From Armatimonadota bacterium (GTDB lineage Bacteria; Armatimonadota; Fimbriimonadia; Fimbriimonadales; Fimbriimonadaceae), in the NCBI GenBank assembly GCA_025360125.1, contig JANYCU010000006.1:1-64000 (forward strand): DNA of 64,000 nucleotides, given 5' to 3'. Within the stretch, counting starts at the first letter, position 1. Every line of letters starts with the position of its first letter. Below the pieces are notes generated by a model. It did not search any database and was not told where the DNA came from. It worked only from the letters and a program-made list of their open reading frames with translations. The position numbers were made by a program, and so were the translations under genes. Shown in pieces: positions 1 to 9,472 of this stretch.

Positions 1-180
1 GATGCCAGTGCTGACAACATTGTTGGTGTTGCCGACTTCAACTTGCTGCGTGGCGCATGGGGTGGAATTGCTCCAACCGCACCGTACAGTGAAGCAGCTG
101 ACTTCAATGGTGATGGTCTCATCGGCGTCGCCGACTTCAACATCATGCGGGCAAATTGGGGCGCAATCGGAGACAACTAA
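1..180 (+). CDS. C-terminal end of a secreted dockerin-like protein (partial)
   Basis: The window opens inside a gene. Frame 1 reads 59 residues to a TAA at 178-180. The sequence carries two calcium-loop-like repeats, each ending in VADFN followed by LLRGAWG or IMRANWG, with DFNGDG between them. This resembles a dockerin/EF-hand pair, which in the dockerin family binds Ca2+ and anchors a protein to a cohesin or the cell surface. It is nearly identical to the last 59 residues of the next gene, so the two are tandem paralogs. The body of the protein lies outside the window and its function cannot be judged. Confidence 0.8.
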   Translation, partial: DASADNIVGVADFNLLRGAWGGIAPTAPYSEAADFNGDGLIGVADFNIMRANWGAIGDN

Positions 181-201
181 AAAGGGAAATTTCATCGTTC
201 T

Positions 202-244
202 GGTATTGCCAACTCCTTGACCAAAAACCGAGTTGGCAGTATCC
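202..244 (+). terminator. Stem-loop after the partial dockerin gene
   Basis: Arms GGTATTGCCAACTC (202-215) and GAGTTGGCAGTATCC (230-244) pair with a G-T and a bulge, and are followed by a T-rich stretch at 253-260. It lies between the two tandem paralogs and probably ends transcription of the first. Confidence 0.55.
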
Positions 245-274
245 TTGATTCATTATTTTTGGATTCAGATATAT

Positions 275-2653
275 ATGAAAAAATTTGGTTACATGCTACT
301 TGCTTCACTCGCCCTTGCCAGTATTGGTGTAGGTCAAATCGTGGGCAAAACGACGACGATTCGATCAAAGCCTATCAAAGAAACGACGGCTCAGATCATG
401 ATTCGAACTCGACTCTATGGGCCAAAGTTGCCGATTCGAGTTGCTAAGAGTCTCGAGACCGAGCATGAGATTGAACGAGAAGGATTACGCAATAACCCCC
501 GCGCAATGGCGTCGCCAACGTGGCCACTTCAGATCGGAGATCGTCCAAATGCAAATGGGATCGGCAAGAATCCTCCTCCTCCACCCTTGTTTGCGGTTCC
601 TGTCAATTTCGGTGGACCGACGTCATCGGAAAGCCCTTATGTTCCACCCGACACCGACGGGGATGTCAGTCTAAGCACCGTCGTCGTTCAAGCCAATGGG
701 CGAATTCGATCGTACGATCGACTCGGCGTACCGGGCGCCTTAAACACCGATGCAGACACATTTTTTGCGTCAGTTCGATCCGCAATTGTTGTCGACCCTC
801 GCGTAGTTTTTGATCGCCTTTCTCAGCGATGGATTATCGAAGGAATCGACGAAGGAAGTCCGAACAACCGAATCTGTTTTGCCGTCAGCAACTCAGAGAA
901 TATCACGGCCGGAACAGTCTGGACGTTCTACCAATTCTCACAAAACATCGGCGGCGGAATCGACGGCTTTGCCGATTACGCAACGATGGGCGTCGACGCG
1001 AACGGTGTGTATTTTGGGACAAATCGTTTCGGCTCGAGTTTTTCGAACTGCGATTTGTTTGCCATCAATAAGGCAAGCCTGCTTGCCGGAACCCTGACCG
1101 TAACCGCATTTCATAACATTATTTCCGCTGGAAATGTTGGGATGTTCACTCCGTGGCCGTGCACCAACGACGATCCCGCCGCAACGGTCATGTTTGTGAT
1201 GGGCGTCGATATCGGAGCGTTTGGTCAATTGGATTATCGGCGAATCACTTTTTCCGGTGGAGCATTTACCATGTCGGCAAACGGGGTATTGCCAGTTTTG
1301 ACTTCAGCCAACCCACTGTCAATGCCCATCTCAACATCGGCAACGACTACGGGTTCGGTCTCGGCCCTAGACGATCGACTCTTCTATGCACGAGTCGCTC
1401 GAAACCGTTTGACTGGCCAAGTCAATGTCCACACCGCTCACGGTATCCGCATGGCTAGTGACGGCACTGGTTCAGCTACGGGAGACCGAAGTGGCGCACG
1501 TTGGTACAACATAGGAAACGTTTATTCGGGAACCCCGACAATGACCGCCGCGGGCACCGTCGTAGACAGTAGTGCGTCCGGTTTCAAATACTTGACCATC
1601 CCTTCGGTTGCGATGAATGGACAGGGCCATGAATTCATCGGATTCTCGATGGGCAACATTGCGAATTCACCCGGAACGGGAGGTGCCTATCGTCTCTCCA
1701 CCGACGGTTTGGTTACCCAGCCGACCCTCATCAACGCGGGAGCGAATTACTACAACTTGCAGCCCGGAACCGCTACTGGAAAGCGATGGGGAGACTACTC
1801 ATTCACCATTGTTGATCCTCGCGACATGATGAGCATCTGGTCGTTCCAAGAGTATTGCAATGCAAACAACTCTTGGCAAGTTAGAGCGATGAAGATAATG
1901 GCTCCAGTGCCAACCATTTCCGCGCTCAGCCCAAATGCAGCAATTCAAGGGCAAAGTTTGAATGTTGTAGTCACCGGAACAGGAATCTTTGATCCCGACG
2001 GAACGTTTCCTGATCACTTGGCGGTGACGTTTGGTCCAAACATCACGGTCAATTCAGTAACATGGAATTCTGCAACTCAAGCAACGGTAAACGTCTCGGT
2101 TTCGCTAACCGCGGGGCTTGGTTCTCGTACGATTACCCTGACTAATCCTGACGGTCAAACGGCAACCGGACCATTTCTCGTGAATCCAAATCCGAAGCCA
2201 GTGACGGGAACGATTACCCTTCAGAGTTATACGGGTCCAGTAGCTGGCCTTCAGTTCATCTATGAAATTCGCGACAGCGGAACGAACGCCCTGATAGAGA
2301 CTCAGACATTAACTGGTCTCGGCGCAGGTAACACGTTTAGCCTCATTACAACCCAGTCGGCAGGAACATATAAGCTCCGAATTCGAGGGATCAACCGATT
2401 CCTTGCCAGTTCATTGCCAATGACTCTGACGACGACTGGCGTGTCCGGACTTTCCTATTCACTGTCCAACGGTGATGCAAGTGCCGACAACATCGTTGGT
2501 GTTGCCGACTTCAACCTGCTACGCGGAGCGTGGGGCGGTATTGCTCCAACGGCACCGTACAGCGAAGCGGCTGACTTTAATGGTGATGGCATCATTGGCG
2601 TTGCTGACTTCAACATCATGCGCGCCAATTGGGGCGCCATCGGCGACAACTAA
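275..2653 (+). CDS. Large secreted protein with IPT/TIG-like domain and C-terminal dockerin-like repeats
   Basis: 792 residues from ATG 275. An in-frame TTG at 233 exists, but the segment beginning MKKFGYMLLASLALASIGVG is a typical signal peptide (basic, hydrophobic, small residues), so 275 is preferred. The long middle part (about residues 90-540) is rich in Gly, Thr, Ser and aromatic residues and looks beta-structured; I do not recognise a catalytic motif. Around residues 545-640 a segment starting PTISALSPNAAIQGQ looks like an IPT/TIG immunoglobulin-like domain. The last about 60 residues hold two DxxxDxxxVxDFN repeats of dockerin/EF-hand type. It is probably exported and displayed or assembled through that tail. 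The tail duplicates the 3' end of the preceding gene. Confidence 0.8.
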   Translation: MKKFGYMLLASLALASIGVGQIVGKTTTIRSKPIKETTAQIMIRTRLYGPKLPIRVAKSLETEHEIEREGLRNNPRAMASPTWPLQIGDRPNANGIGKNPPPPPLFAVPVNFGGPTSSESPYVPPDTDGDVSLSTVVVQANGRIRSYDRLGVPGALNTDADTFFASVRSAIVVDPRVVFDRLSQRWIIEGIDEGSPNNRICFAVSNSENITAGTVWTFYQFSQNIGGGIDGFADYATMGVDANGVYFGTNRFGSSFSNCDLFAINKASLLAGTLTVTAFHNIISAGNVGMFTPWPCTNDDPAATVMFVMGVDIGAFGQLDYRRITFSGGAFTMSANGVLPVLTSANPLSMPISTSATTTGSVSALDDRLFYARVARNRLTGQVNVHTAHGIRMASDGTGSATGDRSGARWYNIGNVYSGTPTMTAAGTVVDSSASGFKYLTIPSVAMNGQGHEFIGFSMGNIANSPGTGGAYRLSTDGLVTQPTLINAGANYYNLQPGTATGKRWGDYSFTIVDPRDMMSIWSFQEYCNANNSWQVRAMKIMAPVPTISALSPNAAIQGQSLNVVVTGTGIFDPDGTFPDHLAVTFGPNITVNSVTWNSATQATVNVSVSLTAGLGSRTITLTNPDGQTATGPFLVNPNPKPVTGTITLQSYTGPVAGLQFIYEIRDSGTNALIETQTLTGLGAGNTFSLITTQSAGTYKLRIRGINRFLASSLPMTLTTTGVSGLSYSLSNGDASADNIVGVADFNLLRGAWGGIAPTAPYSEAADFNGDGIIGVADFNIMRANWGAIGDN

Positions 2654-2668
2654 AGAGTCGTCAATATT

Positions 2669-2700
2669 GCTGGCCTTCCCGGTTATTCGGGAGGGCCAGC
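2669..2700 (+). terminator. Strong GC hairpin after the dockerin gene
   Basis: GCTGGCCTTCCCG and CGGGAGGGCCAGC pair around a 6-base loop (2669-2700), 15 bases after the stop codon. There is no clear T-tract, so termination is inferred from stem strength and position. Confidence 0.6.
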
Positions 2701-2748
2701 GAATATGTGGCACCCATTGTGCGTCATAATCAAGACAGAGACCAGCGA

Positions 2749-3060
2749 ATGTTCGCTTCATTGCCATTTATCCTCCTGTTGATCCTTCAGGGTTTTGCAC
2801 GTCACAACAGTGCAGAACTGCTTCTTGGCAACCAGGATTTGGTCAATGTTCCAGCTCAAACCCGAAGCCTCAAGGCTTTTGATGGTCTGCTTGTTCATTT
2901 CACGTATAGCGGAAATGTCCAGACAAAGCAAAGCGGTCAGCTCTTCATTCAAGAGACTGAACGCATTTCGGAAGTTGCCCGGTTTTCTCACGAGAAAATG
3001 GGCGATCTTCAACGTGGATTCCTCAAAATCCAACGATCAAGAGACGGGCCAGTCGCTTAG
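2749..3060 (+). CDS. Possible small secreted protein, unrecognised
   Basis: 103 residues from ATG 2749. The N-terminus MFASLPFILLLILQGFARH is strongly hydrophobic and could be a signal peptide or membrane anchor; the remainder is mixed charged and beta-prone with no motif I know. A CATAAT at 2725-2730 could serve as a -10 box. It ends 59 bases before secA on the same strand. The opposite strand is also open across 2758-3033 (91 codons, with no good ribosome site), so the coding strand is not certain. The signal-like start and the directional context favour the plus strand, weakly. Confidence 0.35.
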   Translation: MFASLPFILLLILQGFARHNSAELLLGNQDLVNVPAQTRSLKAFDGLLVHFTYSGNVQTKQSGQLFIQETERISEVARFSHEKMGDLQRGFLKIQRSRDGPVA

Positions 3061-3119
3061 TATCCTAAGCCCTGTCACTTCATGCGCCTCGTTGCGCCCT
3101 GTCTTTCTTTGATTTACCC

Positions 3120-6100
3120 ATGATTCACTTACTAAGAAAATTCTTTGACACGTCCAAGCGAGACGTGGAACTCGTTTTGCCCATCGTCGAGCAAATTAAT
3201 GCCCTTGAGCCAGAGCTTCAGAAACTCACCGACGAAGAGCTAAAAGAAAAATGCTACGCCCTCCGCCACCGAGCTCGAGGAGGCGAAAAAGTCGATGACT
3301 TAATTGTTGAGACATTTGCCTGCGTACGAGAAGTAAGCTGGCGAACCCTTGGTATGCGCCACTTTGACGTTCAGCTTGTTGGTGGCTTGGTCTTGCACCA
3401 AGGCCGAATTGCCGAAATGAAAACGGGTGAAGGTAAGACCCTCGTCGGAGCCGCGCCGCTGATTCTGAACGCGCTAACCGGACACGGCGCTCACCTTGTC
3501 ACCGTAAACGACTATCTTGCTCGACGAGACGCCGTTTGGAACGGCCCGATCTATCACTTCTTTGGCCTTTCGGTCGGGATTATCCAAGGTCAAGGCGAAG
3601 ATAGCGATGAGCTAGGCGGCAGCTACATTTACACGCCGGGCGCCGACGTTGTTGGCGACCCAAGATATTTGAACCTCACTCCTTGCACACGGCGAGAAGG
3701 CTACTCGTGCGATATCACGTACGGTACAAACCACGAATTTGGATTTGACTACCTGCGAGACAATATGTCGTTTAGCGAGGAAGATTTGGTCATGCGCGAA
3801 TTGCATTACGCAATTGTTGACGAAGTTGACTCGATTCTTATCGACGAAGCACGAACCCCTCACATCATCTCAGGTCCGTCGATGGAAGACGTCTCCACCT
3901 ATAAGACGATCGATGCGTTGGTAAAGCAATTGGAACCGGAGACTCACTGGACCGCCGATAAGAAGAACCATAGTGCAACGTTGACCGAAGAGGGCATGGA
4001 CAAGATTGAAGAGCTTTTGGGCATTGACAACATTGCCGCCGACGTAAAGCTGCTGCACTATATCAATGCTTCGATCAAAGCCTATGGCCTGTTTACCAAG
4101 GACGTTGACTATGTCGTCCGTACGGGCGAAGTTCTGATTGTCGATGAGAACACCGGAAGAATGATGTTTGGTCGACGCTTTAGCGATGGCCTTCACCAAG
4201 CCTTGGAAGCCAAAGAAGGCGTAACCGTTCAGCGCGAAAGCCAAACGGTCGCGACCATCACGTTCCAGAACCTATTCCGACTCTACGAAAAGCTCGGTGG
4301 GATGACGGGAACCGCAAAGACCGAAGAAGACGAATTCCGAAAAATTTATGGCCTCGACGTTGTCAGCGTCCCGACTCACCGTCCAAGCAGCCGAACCGAC
4401 CAAAGCGACGTCATCTACAAGACATTCGAAGCGAAGTTTCGCGCCATCGCATGGGAAATTTTCCGTCTCTACTCGAAACAACAACCATGCCTAGTCGGAA
4501 CTCGATCGATTGAAATGACCGAGAACGTCTCGAAGCGAATTGAAGCCGAAATGCTTCAAAAGCTGATCGCAATGAAGCGGCTTCAGGCGATGGTCGAGCA
4601 GACCAAAGAACTGAAAGGCGACGACGCAAAAGATGCTCGCCGATTTTTCGAAACTGATCTTGCTGATCTCAACATGAGCGAAGTTCAAACCCTGTTCGGA
4701 AAAATTAGTCTGCCAACCACGATTACCGATTCCGCCTGGGCCGACTGGTGCATCAAAGAATGGAGCCTTGAAGAGTCAAACCGTGAGTACCTCATGGAAG
4801 CACTCATGCACGGCATACCGCACAACGTTTTGAATGCCAAGTTCCACGAGCAAGAAGCCGTCATCATCGCCGAAGCAGGTCGAAAAGGCGCAATCACGAT
4901 CGCGACCAACATGGCTGGTCGAGGCGTCGACATCCTTCTCGGCGGTCGCGTCGAAGATGAACTTGTCAAGATGGCGCGAAAGCAAGTTGAAGTCGCTCAC
5001 GACGGACTTGACGAATATGGCGACACATTTAAGAGCTACCGACGAGGTGGACATGAGCGAGCAGCCCCACCGCTTCCGCTTAGCGATCAAGAAAGACGAA
5101 CTCAGGCTGAGGAAGTCAAAGCTCTCGGCGGCTTGTTCATTCTCGGAACTGAGCGACACGAATCGCGACGAATTGATAACCAGCTTCGAGGACGAGCTGG
5201 ACGGCAGGGAGACCCGGGCGAATCGAAGTATTTTGTCTCGCTCGAAGACCATCTTTGGAAGATCTTTAACCCGAACATGACCGACAACCCGATGTTGAGG
5301 GCATGGCCCCCAATGGAAGAGGTCAACGCTGGCTTCCTCAGCAAGATGATTCAAAAGACGCAAGAGCGAATTGAGAACCACTACTTCGAAGCACGAAAGA
5401 ATATCCTCGAATACGATGACGTTTTGAACGCCCAGCGCGAGCACATTTATGGCTTGCGACGAGAAGTCTTGCTTGGCAAGGATGTCCGAACTGAGCTGAA
5501 AAACTACCTCAGCGAAGTTGTTGCCGACCTTTGCGAAAATGCATGGATGATCGAAGAAAACGGCGACCGAGTCTACGACCACAGCGTCCTATTCGAAGAT
5601 CAGAACGAGATTTTCCCGCTTGTCGACTATGCAACTGTAGCCGATCTCGAGAAGCATCAGCCTGGATCCGAGACGGTACATTTTGTACAAGACATGGCCC
5701 TGAAGGCCTATGACGAGAAGATTGAAACTGCTGGAGAGGCAATGCCCGAAGCCGAGCGCTTCGTGATGCTGCGAGCCGTAAACGATCGCTGGATGGAACA
5801 CCTTCAGTTGGTCGAGTACATCAAAGAAGGCATCGGACTACGTGGCTACGGCCAAGTAGACCCTCTCGTCGCCTATAAGCGAGAAACTTACGATACGTTC
5901 AACACCACGCTCAAGAACATTCGAGAATCCGCTTCGAAAATGATTTTCCACGTTCGGGTTGAAGCTCAGCAACAAGAGCAAGAGTTCGAAGGCGTTCCGA
6001 TGATGATGGAAATTGAGTCGGGCAGTGCAGACAATTCTGGAGCCAAAGCCGAGCCAGGTTCGTTGCCATTCCCAACCGGAATCGATGCCAAGAAAGTTGG

Positions 6101-6185
6101 CCGAAACGACGCTTGCCCATGCGGCAGCGGACTCAAGTTCAAGTCGTGCCACTATCCCCAAATGAGAGCGCAAGGCCTCATTTAG
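3120..6185 (+). CDS. secA: Preprotein translocase ATPase SecA
   Basis: 1021 residues. SecA is the ATPase that drives unfolded preproteins through the SecYEG channel. Visible in order: Walker A-type MKTGEGKT near residue 100, the VNDYLARRD motif, ITYGTNHEFGFDYLRDNM, the DEAD-like VDEVDSILIDEART, a preprotein-binding/scaffold region, GRGVDILLGG, the RGRAGRQGDPG motif of nucleotide-binding fold 2, and a C-terminal zinc-binding SEC-C motif (CPCGSG...CHY). It is longer than the roughly 900 residues of E. coli SecA, mostly through a segment before ITYGTN and one near residues 480-540. The ATG at 3120 gives the normal N-terminus. It appears monocistronic, ending in a textbook terminator. Confidence 0.98.
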   Translation: MIHLLRKFFDTSKRDVELVLPIVEQINALEPELQKLTDEELKEKCYALRHRARGGEKVDDLIVETFACVREVSWRTLGMRHFDVQLVGGLVLHQGRIAEMKTGEGKTLVGAAPLILNALTGHGAHLVTVNDYLARRDAVWNGPIYHFFGLSVGIIQGQGEDSDELGGSYIYTPGADVVGDPRYLNLTPCTRREGYSCDITYGTNHEFGFDYLRDNMSFSEEDLVMRELHYAIVDEVDSILIDEARTPHIISGPSMEDVSTYKTIDALVKQLEPETHWTADKKNHSATLTEEGMDKIEELLGIDNIAADVKLLHYINASIKAYGLFTKDVDYVVRTGEVLIVDENTGRMMFGRRFSDGLHQALEAKEGVTVQRESQTVATITFQNLFRLYEKLGGMTGTAKTEEDEFRKIYGLDVVSVPTHRPSSRTDQSDVIYKTFEAKFRAIAWEIFRLYSKQQPCLVGTRSIEMTENVSKRIEAEMLQKLIAMKRLQAMVEQTKELKGDDAKDARRFFETDLADLNMSEVQTLFGKISLPTTITDSAWADWCIKEWSLEESNREYLMEALMHGIPHNVLNAKFHEQEAVIIAEAGRKGAITIATNMAGRGVDILLGGRVEDELVKMARKQVEVAHDGLDEYGDTFKSYRRGGHERAAPPLPLSDQERRTQAEEVKALGGLFILGTERHESRRIDNQLRGRAGRQGDPGESKYFVSLEDHLWKIFNPNMTDNPMLRAWPPMEEVNAGFLSKMIQKTQERIENHYFEARKNILEYDDVLNAQREHIYGLRREVLLGKDVRTELKNYLSEVVADLCENAWMIEENGDRVYDHSVLFEDQNEIFPLVDYATVADLEKHQPGSETVHFVQDMALKAYDEKIETAGEAMPEAERFVMLRAVNDRWMEHLQLVEYIKEGIGLRGYGQVDPLVAYKRETYDTFNTTLKNIRESASKMIFHVRVEAQQQEQEFEGVPMMMEIESGSADNSGAKAEPGSLPFPTGIDAKKVGRNDACPCGSGLKFKSCHYPQMRAQGLI

Positions 6186-6206
6186 GCAGTAAGTTGGTAG
6201 CCAAGA

Positions 6207-6246
6207 AGCCCTTAGCTGAGGTTATCCTCAGTTAGGGGCTTTTTTC
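6207..6246 (+). terminator. Rho-independent terminator of secA
   Basis: AGCCCTTAGCTGAGG (6207-6221) pairs with CCTCAGTTAGGGGCT (6226-6240) around TTAT, followed directly by TTTTT (6241-6245), 22 bases after the secA stop. Confidence 0.95.
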
Positions 6247-6277
6247 TTGCCCTTGCCCTCGACCCTAAAAATGTCGA

Positions 6278-6335
6278 GTACTTTTTTTCATCACCAACGC
6301 TTTTTGAACCTGACCTAATTTCGCTTTGAACCTAA
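6278..6335 (+). repeat. Dispersed 58-bp intergenic repeat, copy 1
   Basis: The segment from GTACTTTTTTTCATCAC to TTTGAACCTAA recurs in inverted orientation at 20581-20638 with about seven mismatches over 58 bases. Both copies are intergenic. It has no coding capacity and no recognised family. Confidence 0.75.
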
Positions 6336-6481
6336 TGACCAAACTAAACCAATTGAACAGGCGTCTGGGAACCTGGTTGCTTCGCAACTATTCCTATGCC
6401 TATCCTCCGACTACCCATCTTCGGATATCGATTCCCCGCCAACCAAGGCGGCTTTGCACTATCAATTCGAAACATCAGGAA

Positions 6482-6569
6482 CTTGACCCCGTAGGGGGCA
6501 CATATAGTAGCCAGGTGGTCGCAGAGCCAATGAACCCTAGCGAAATTGGAACGAAGACCCCTGGAAAGA
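6482..6569 (+). repeat. REP-like dispersed element S1
   Basis: Contains TTGACCCCGTAGGGGGC, then AGTAGCCAGGTGGTCGC, and about 40 bases later GACCCCTGG. The same order and words occur at 59695-59766 and, more diverged, in the two copies beside the Y1 transposase at 63226-63507. Element and spacer (6246-6720) are non-coding. The spacer also has a short hexamer run (ACTCGC, about 3.5 units) at 6658-6682. Confidence 0.7.
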
Positions 6570-6720
6570 TCAGATATATCCAAAAGTCCAAGAAACGAAG
6601 TGACCCGGCGATTATCGCCGCTTCTTTCGGCCAACGGCCAACCGTCAACGCGATCCACACTCGCACTCGCACTCGCACTTGCGAAGCCAGCCCTCGCCCT
6701 TGACCTGATACAATAACCCC

Positions 6721-8808
6721 GTGCTCACCGCGCTTCTATCCCTATCCCTGACCATGATGAATCCTTCCCGCGATTGGCTCCTCGGAAACCACACCTTTCC
6801 GACCAAGGTCGCCATCGGGGATGACAAGTCCACCATCAGTAACGGACTCATCTCGCGATCATGGATATCCAAAACCGGAGCATGTTTTAGCTTCCGCGAA
6901 GAAAGCAACCAAGCCGAATTTCTGCGCACAGTCAAGCCCGAAGCCTCCATCACCATCAACGGCAAAAGATATGAAGTCGGCGGACTCGAGTCCTTCCCCG
7001 ACCACGCCTACGTCGACCAAGCTTTCCTCGCCAAAGCAAAACCTCTCCCCAACTCCCTAAAGCTTGCCATTATTTACCCGGCCAAATACGAACCTCTGAT
7101 CGAAAACGAGCGGAATCCAAGCGGCCAAGGCATGGTGCTCGGCTACAAGAGCAAAGACCTCCCGGGCATAACGGTCTTAGTCCACTATCAAATGCCCGAT
7201 TCTGTGCCCGTCGTCTCCAAATGGATCGAGGTGAAAAACAACACGAAAAGCAAAATCACGCTCCAGAAATTCGAAAATGAAATCCTCGCCGCCGTCGAAG
7301 GCGAATCCGCCGTCGATGAAAGCCCCGAATGGCGCAAGCCCAACATGTTTGTCACCAGTGACTACACGTTCGGCGGGATGTCGCCCAACGCGCACGCCAA
7401 AGGCGTGCATTGGCAGACCGACCCAACCTACACGACCCAGGTCAGCTACGATCTCAAAACTCCTTGCCTCCTCGTTGGCGAACCGCAAATTGGGCCGGAC
7501 ATCGAGATTTCTGCGGGCGAGACGTTTACAAGCTACCGGGTCCACGAGTTGCTCTACGACTCGTTCGATCGAGAGCGAAACGGGCTGGCCGTGCGTAAGA
7601 TGTACCGCACCATCGCTCCATGGAGCCAGGACAGCCCTCTTATGATGCACCTCACGAGCACCGAAAAGAAAACTGTCCATACCGCGATCGATCAGGCCGC
7701 CGAATGTGGATTTGAGATCATTATTCTCAGCTTTGGAAGCGGAGTCAATATGGAATCGACCAACCCCGCCGACATTCAGAAATTCAAGGAGTTTCGCGAG
7801 TACGCCAATTCAAAAGGTCTCCGCCTTGGCGGCTATTCGCTTTTGGCCAGCCGTCGGATCGACGATGAAAACGACGTTATTAACCCCAAGACAGGCAAAA
7901 CGGGCGGAGCCATTTTTGGAAACTCGCCGTGCCTTGAATCCAAATGGGGGCAAGAATACTTCGCCAACATCCAAAATTTCATCGAGAAAACCGGATTCAA
8001 TTTGTTGGAACATGACGGCAACTATCCTGGAGACATGTGCGCATCGACGACCCATCCCGGACATAAGGGGCTGGATGATTCGCAATACAAGCAGTGGCTC
8101 AAAATTACCAAACTCTACAAGTGGTGCCGATCCAAGAGCGTCTTTTTGAATGTTCCCGACAACTACTTCATGTCCGGTTCGAACAAGACGGGGATGGGCT
8201 ACCGGGAAACCAACTGGTCGTTGCCAAGAGCCCTGCAGCACATCCATTGCCGCCAAAACCTCTACGATGGAACGTGGGAAAAGACGCCAAGCATGGGCTG
8301 GACCTTTGTGCCGCTCGTCCAATATCAAGGCGGTGGTGAGGCCGCGACCATTGAGCCGCTGAATGACCACCTGCCCGACTACGAAATGCACCTAGCCAAC
8401 AACCTCGGCTACGGAGCCCAGGCCTGTTATCGAGGTTCGCGATTGTATGATTCCCCTGAGACAAAGGCCGTCGTGCAAAAGTGGGTCTCGTGGTTCAAGA
8501 AATACCGCGATACGCTCGAATCCGATATCATCCATATCCGTCGATGCGACGGTCAATCGTGGGACGGCATCCTCCACGCCAATCCGACCGGAACCAAGGA
8601 AAAAGGAATGATCGTCCTCTACAATTCAACCGATAAGCCGATCAAAGAAACCGTCGATGTCCCAATCTACTACACCGGATTGCACGACCAAGTAACCCTC
8701 ACCGAAAAAGAAGGAAAGCCACAAAAGATCAAAGTCTCTCGCGGCTATACAATTCCGGTGATGGTCAATATTCCGCCGAACGGAATGACGTGGATGACGC
8801 TTCGCTAG
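6721..8808 (+). CDS. GH36/GH27-like glycosidase (alpha-galactosidase superfamily)
   Basis: 695 residues from GTG 6721 (ATG 6754 is an alternative start; neither gives a clear signal peptide). The N-terminal about 300 residues look like a beta-sandwich domain, as in GH36 enzymes. A TIM-barrel region follows (about 310-580), with CGFEIIILSFGSG, the SKGLRLGGYSLLASRR strand and LLEHDGNYPGD near residue 430, where GH36/27 enzymes carry the nucleophilic Asp. The C-terminal about 70 residues form a beta domain. Clan-D enzymes hydrolyse alpha-galactosides or related sugars; the substrate here is unknown. It stands alone between a repeat-rich spacer and a convergent flavodoxin gene. Confidence 0.6.
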   Translation: MLTALLSLSLTMMNPSRDWLLGNHTFPTKVAIGDDKSTISNGLISRSWISKTGACFSFREESNQAEFLRTVKPEASITINGKRYEVGGLESFPDHAYVDQAFLAKAKPLPNSLKLAIIYPAKYEPLIENERNPSGQGMVLGYKSKDLPGITVLVHYQMPDSVPVVSKWIEVKNNTKSKITLQKFENEILAAVEGESAVDESPEWRKPNMFVTSDYTFGGMSPNAHAKGVHWQTDPTYTTQVSYDLKTPCLLVGEPQIGPDIEISAGETFTSYRVHELLYDSFDRERNGLAVRKMYRTIAPWSQDSPLMMHLTSTEKKTVHTAIDQAAECGFEIIILSFGSGVNMESTNPADIQKFKEFREYANSKGLRLGGYSLLASRRIDDENDVINPKTGKTGGAIFGNSPCLESKWGQEYFANIQNFIEKTGFNLLEHDGNYPGDMCASTTHPGHKGLDDSQYKQWLKITKLYKWCRSKSVFLNVPDNYFMSGSNKTGMGYRETNWSLPRALQHIHCRQNLYDGTWEKTPSMGWTFVPLVQYQGGGEAATIEPLNDHLPDYEMHLANNLGYGAQACYRGSRLYDSPETKAVVQKWVSWFKKYRDTLESDIIHIRRCDGQSWDGILHANPTGTKEKGMIVLYNSTDKPIKETVDVPIYYTGLHDQVTLTEKEGKPQKIKVSRGYTIPVMVNIPPNGMTWMTLR

Positions 8809-8827
8809 CTTTCAGCTGACGGCTATA

Positions 8828-9394
8828 TTACGCTCCCTTAACCCACCGATTAACCGCCTCACCAAACCGAACACCGAACTGACTACTGGTGTCAAGCTCG
8901 GCCGCATTAGGCGTCTCTTCGGGCGAAGCGTTGTCCGACTGAGTTCCCAACCCTTGATAGTAACCGTTCTTATTCGTAGTACCATCGTTGCGCACGCCGA
9001 GGGTCACCCAAATCATCTCGTGCTGGGCCGCGAGGGCAAAGAGAGCAGACAAAGTACTTCCCTTGTCGCCCGCGTTGGATCCGGAATTGGTGAACCCGCC
9101 CGCAACCTTGTCTTTCCACTTACGCTCGAACCAGATCTTCACCGTGGAATCTGCAAAAGTCTTAAACGGGGCCGATGGACCCGCCATGTAGGTCGGAGTG
9201 CCGAACAAAATGCCGTCCGATGCCTGAAGGGCTTCCCAGCCACTGGCAAACTCGCCGATGGGTTCTTCAACCTTGGTAACGTCAAGAATGGTGACTGTAA
9301 CACCAGTAACCGACGCGATTCCGCCTGCAACGGCTTCAGCGACTTTTTTCGTGTGGCCGTAGCCGCTATGGTAGGCAATTGTTATGCTGCTCAT
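8828..9394 (-). CDS. WrbA-like flavodoxin / NAD(P)H:quinone oxidoreductase
   Basis: 188 residues with a flavodoxin fold. The phosphate-binding loop YHSGYGHTKKVAEAV is at residues 8-22 and the GTPTYMAGPSAPFKTF loop, typical of the WrbA branch, at about 65-80. WrbA proteins bind FMN and reduce quinones by two electrons, protecting against oxidative cycling. It is cytoplasmic, convergent with the GH36-like gene and 20 bases from its stop. Assignment to the family is firm; WrbA itself versus a related flavodoxin is less so. Confidence 0.8.
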   Translation of the reverse strand: MSSITIAYHSGYGHTKKVAEAVAGGIASVTGVTVTILDVTKVEEPIGEFASGWEALQASDGILFGTPTYMAGPSAPFKTFADSTVKIWFERKWKDKVAGGFTNSGSNAGDKGSTLSALFALAAQHEMIWVTLGVRNDGTTNKNGYYQGLGTQSDNASPEETPNAAELDTSSQFGVRFGEAVNRWVKGA

Positions 9395-9450
9395 ACCAGG
9401 GTTATACGATCATCCTGGTTTCAATTGATGTATGGTCGGATACAAGTAGG

Positions 9451-9456
9451 TATAAT
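9451..9456 (+). promoter_or_regulatory. -10 box of the tRNA-Tyr promoter
   Basis: A perfect TATAAT lies 16 bases upstream of the tRNA 5' end, in the context AGGTATAATTTTG. Almost the same context (AGGTATAATTTTTG) precedes tRNA-Thr at 16658. A -35 is not obvious; TTGATG at 9425 is spaced a little too far away. Confidence 0.6.
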
Positions 9457-9472
9457 TTTGTTTGGCTCGCGT

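Noticed and set aside
2519-2767. 82-codon minus-strand frame with an AGGAGG upstream
   Set aside because: It runs antisense through the dockerin-like coding region and the terminator hairpin; its sequence mirrors the repeats of the real gene.
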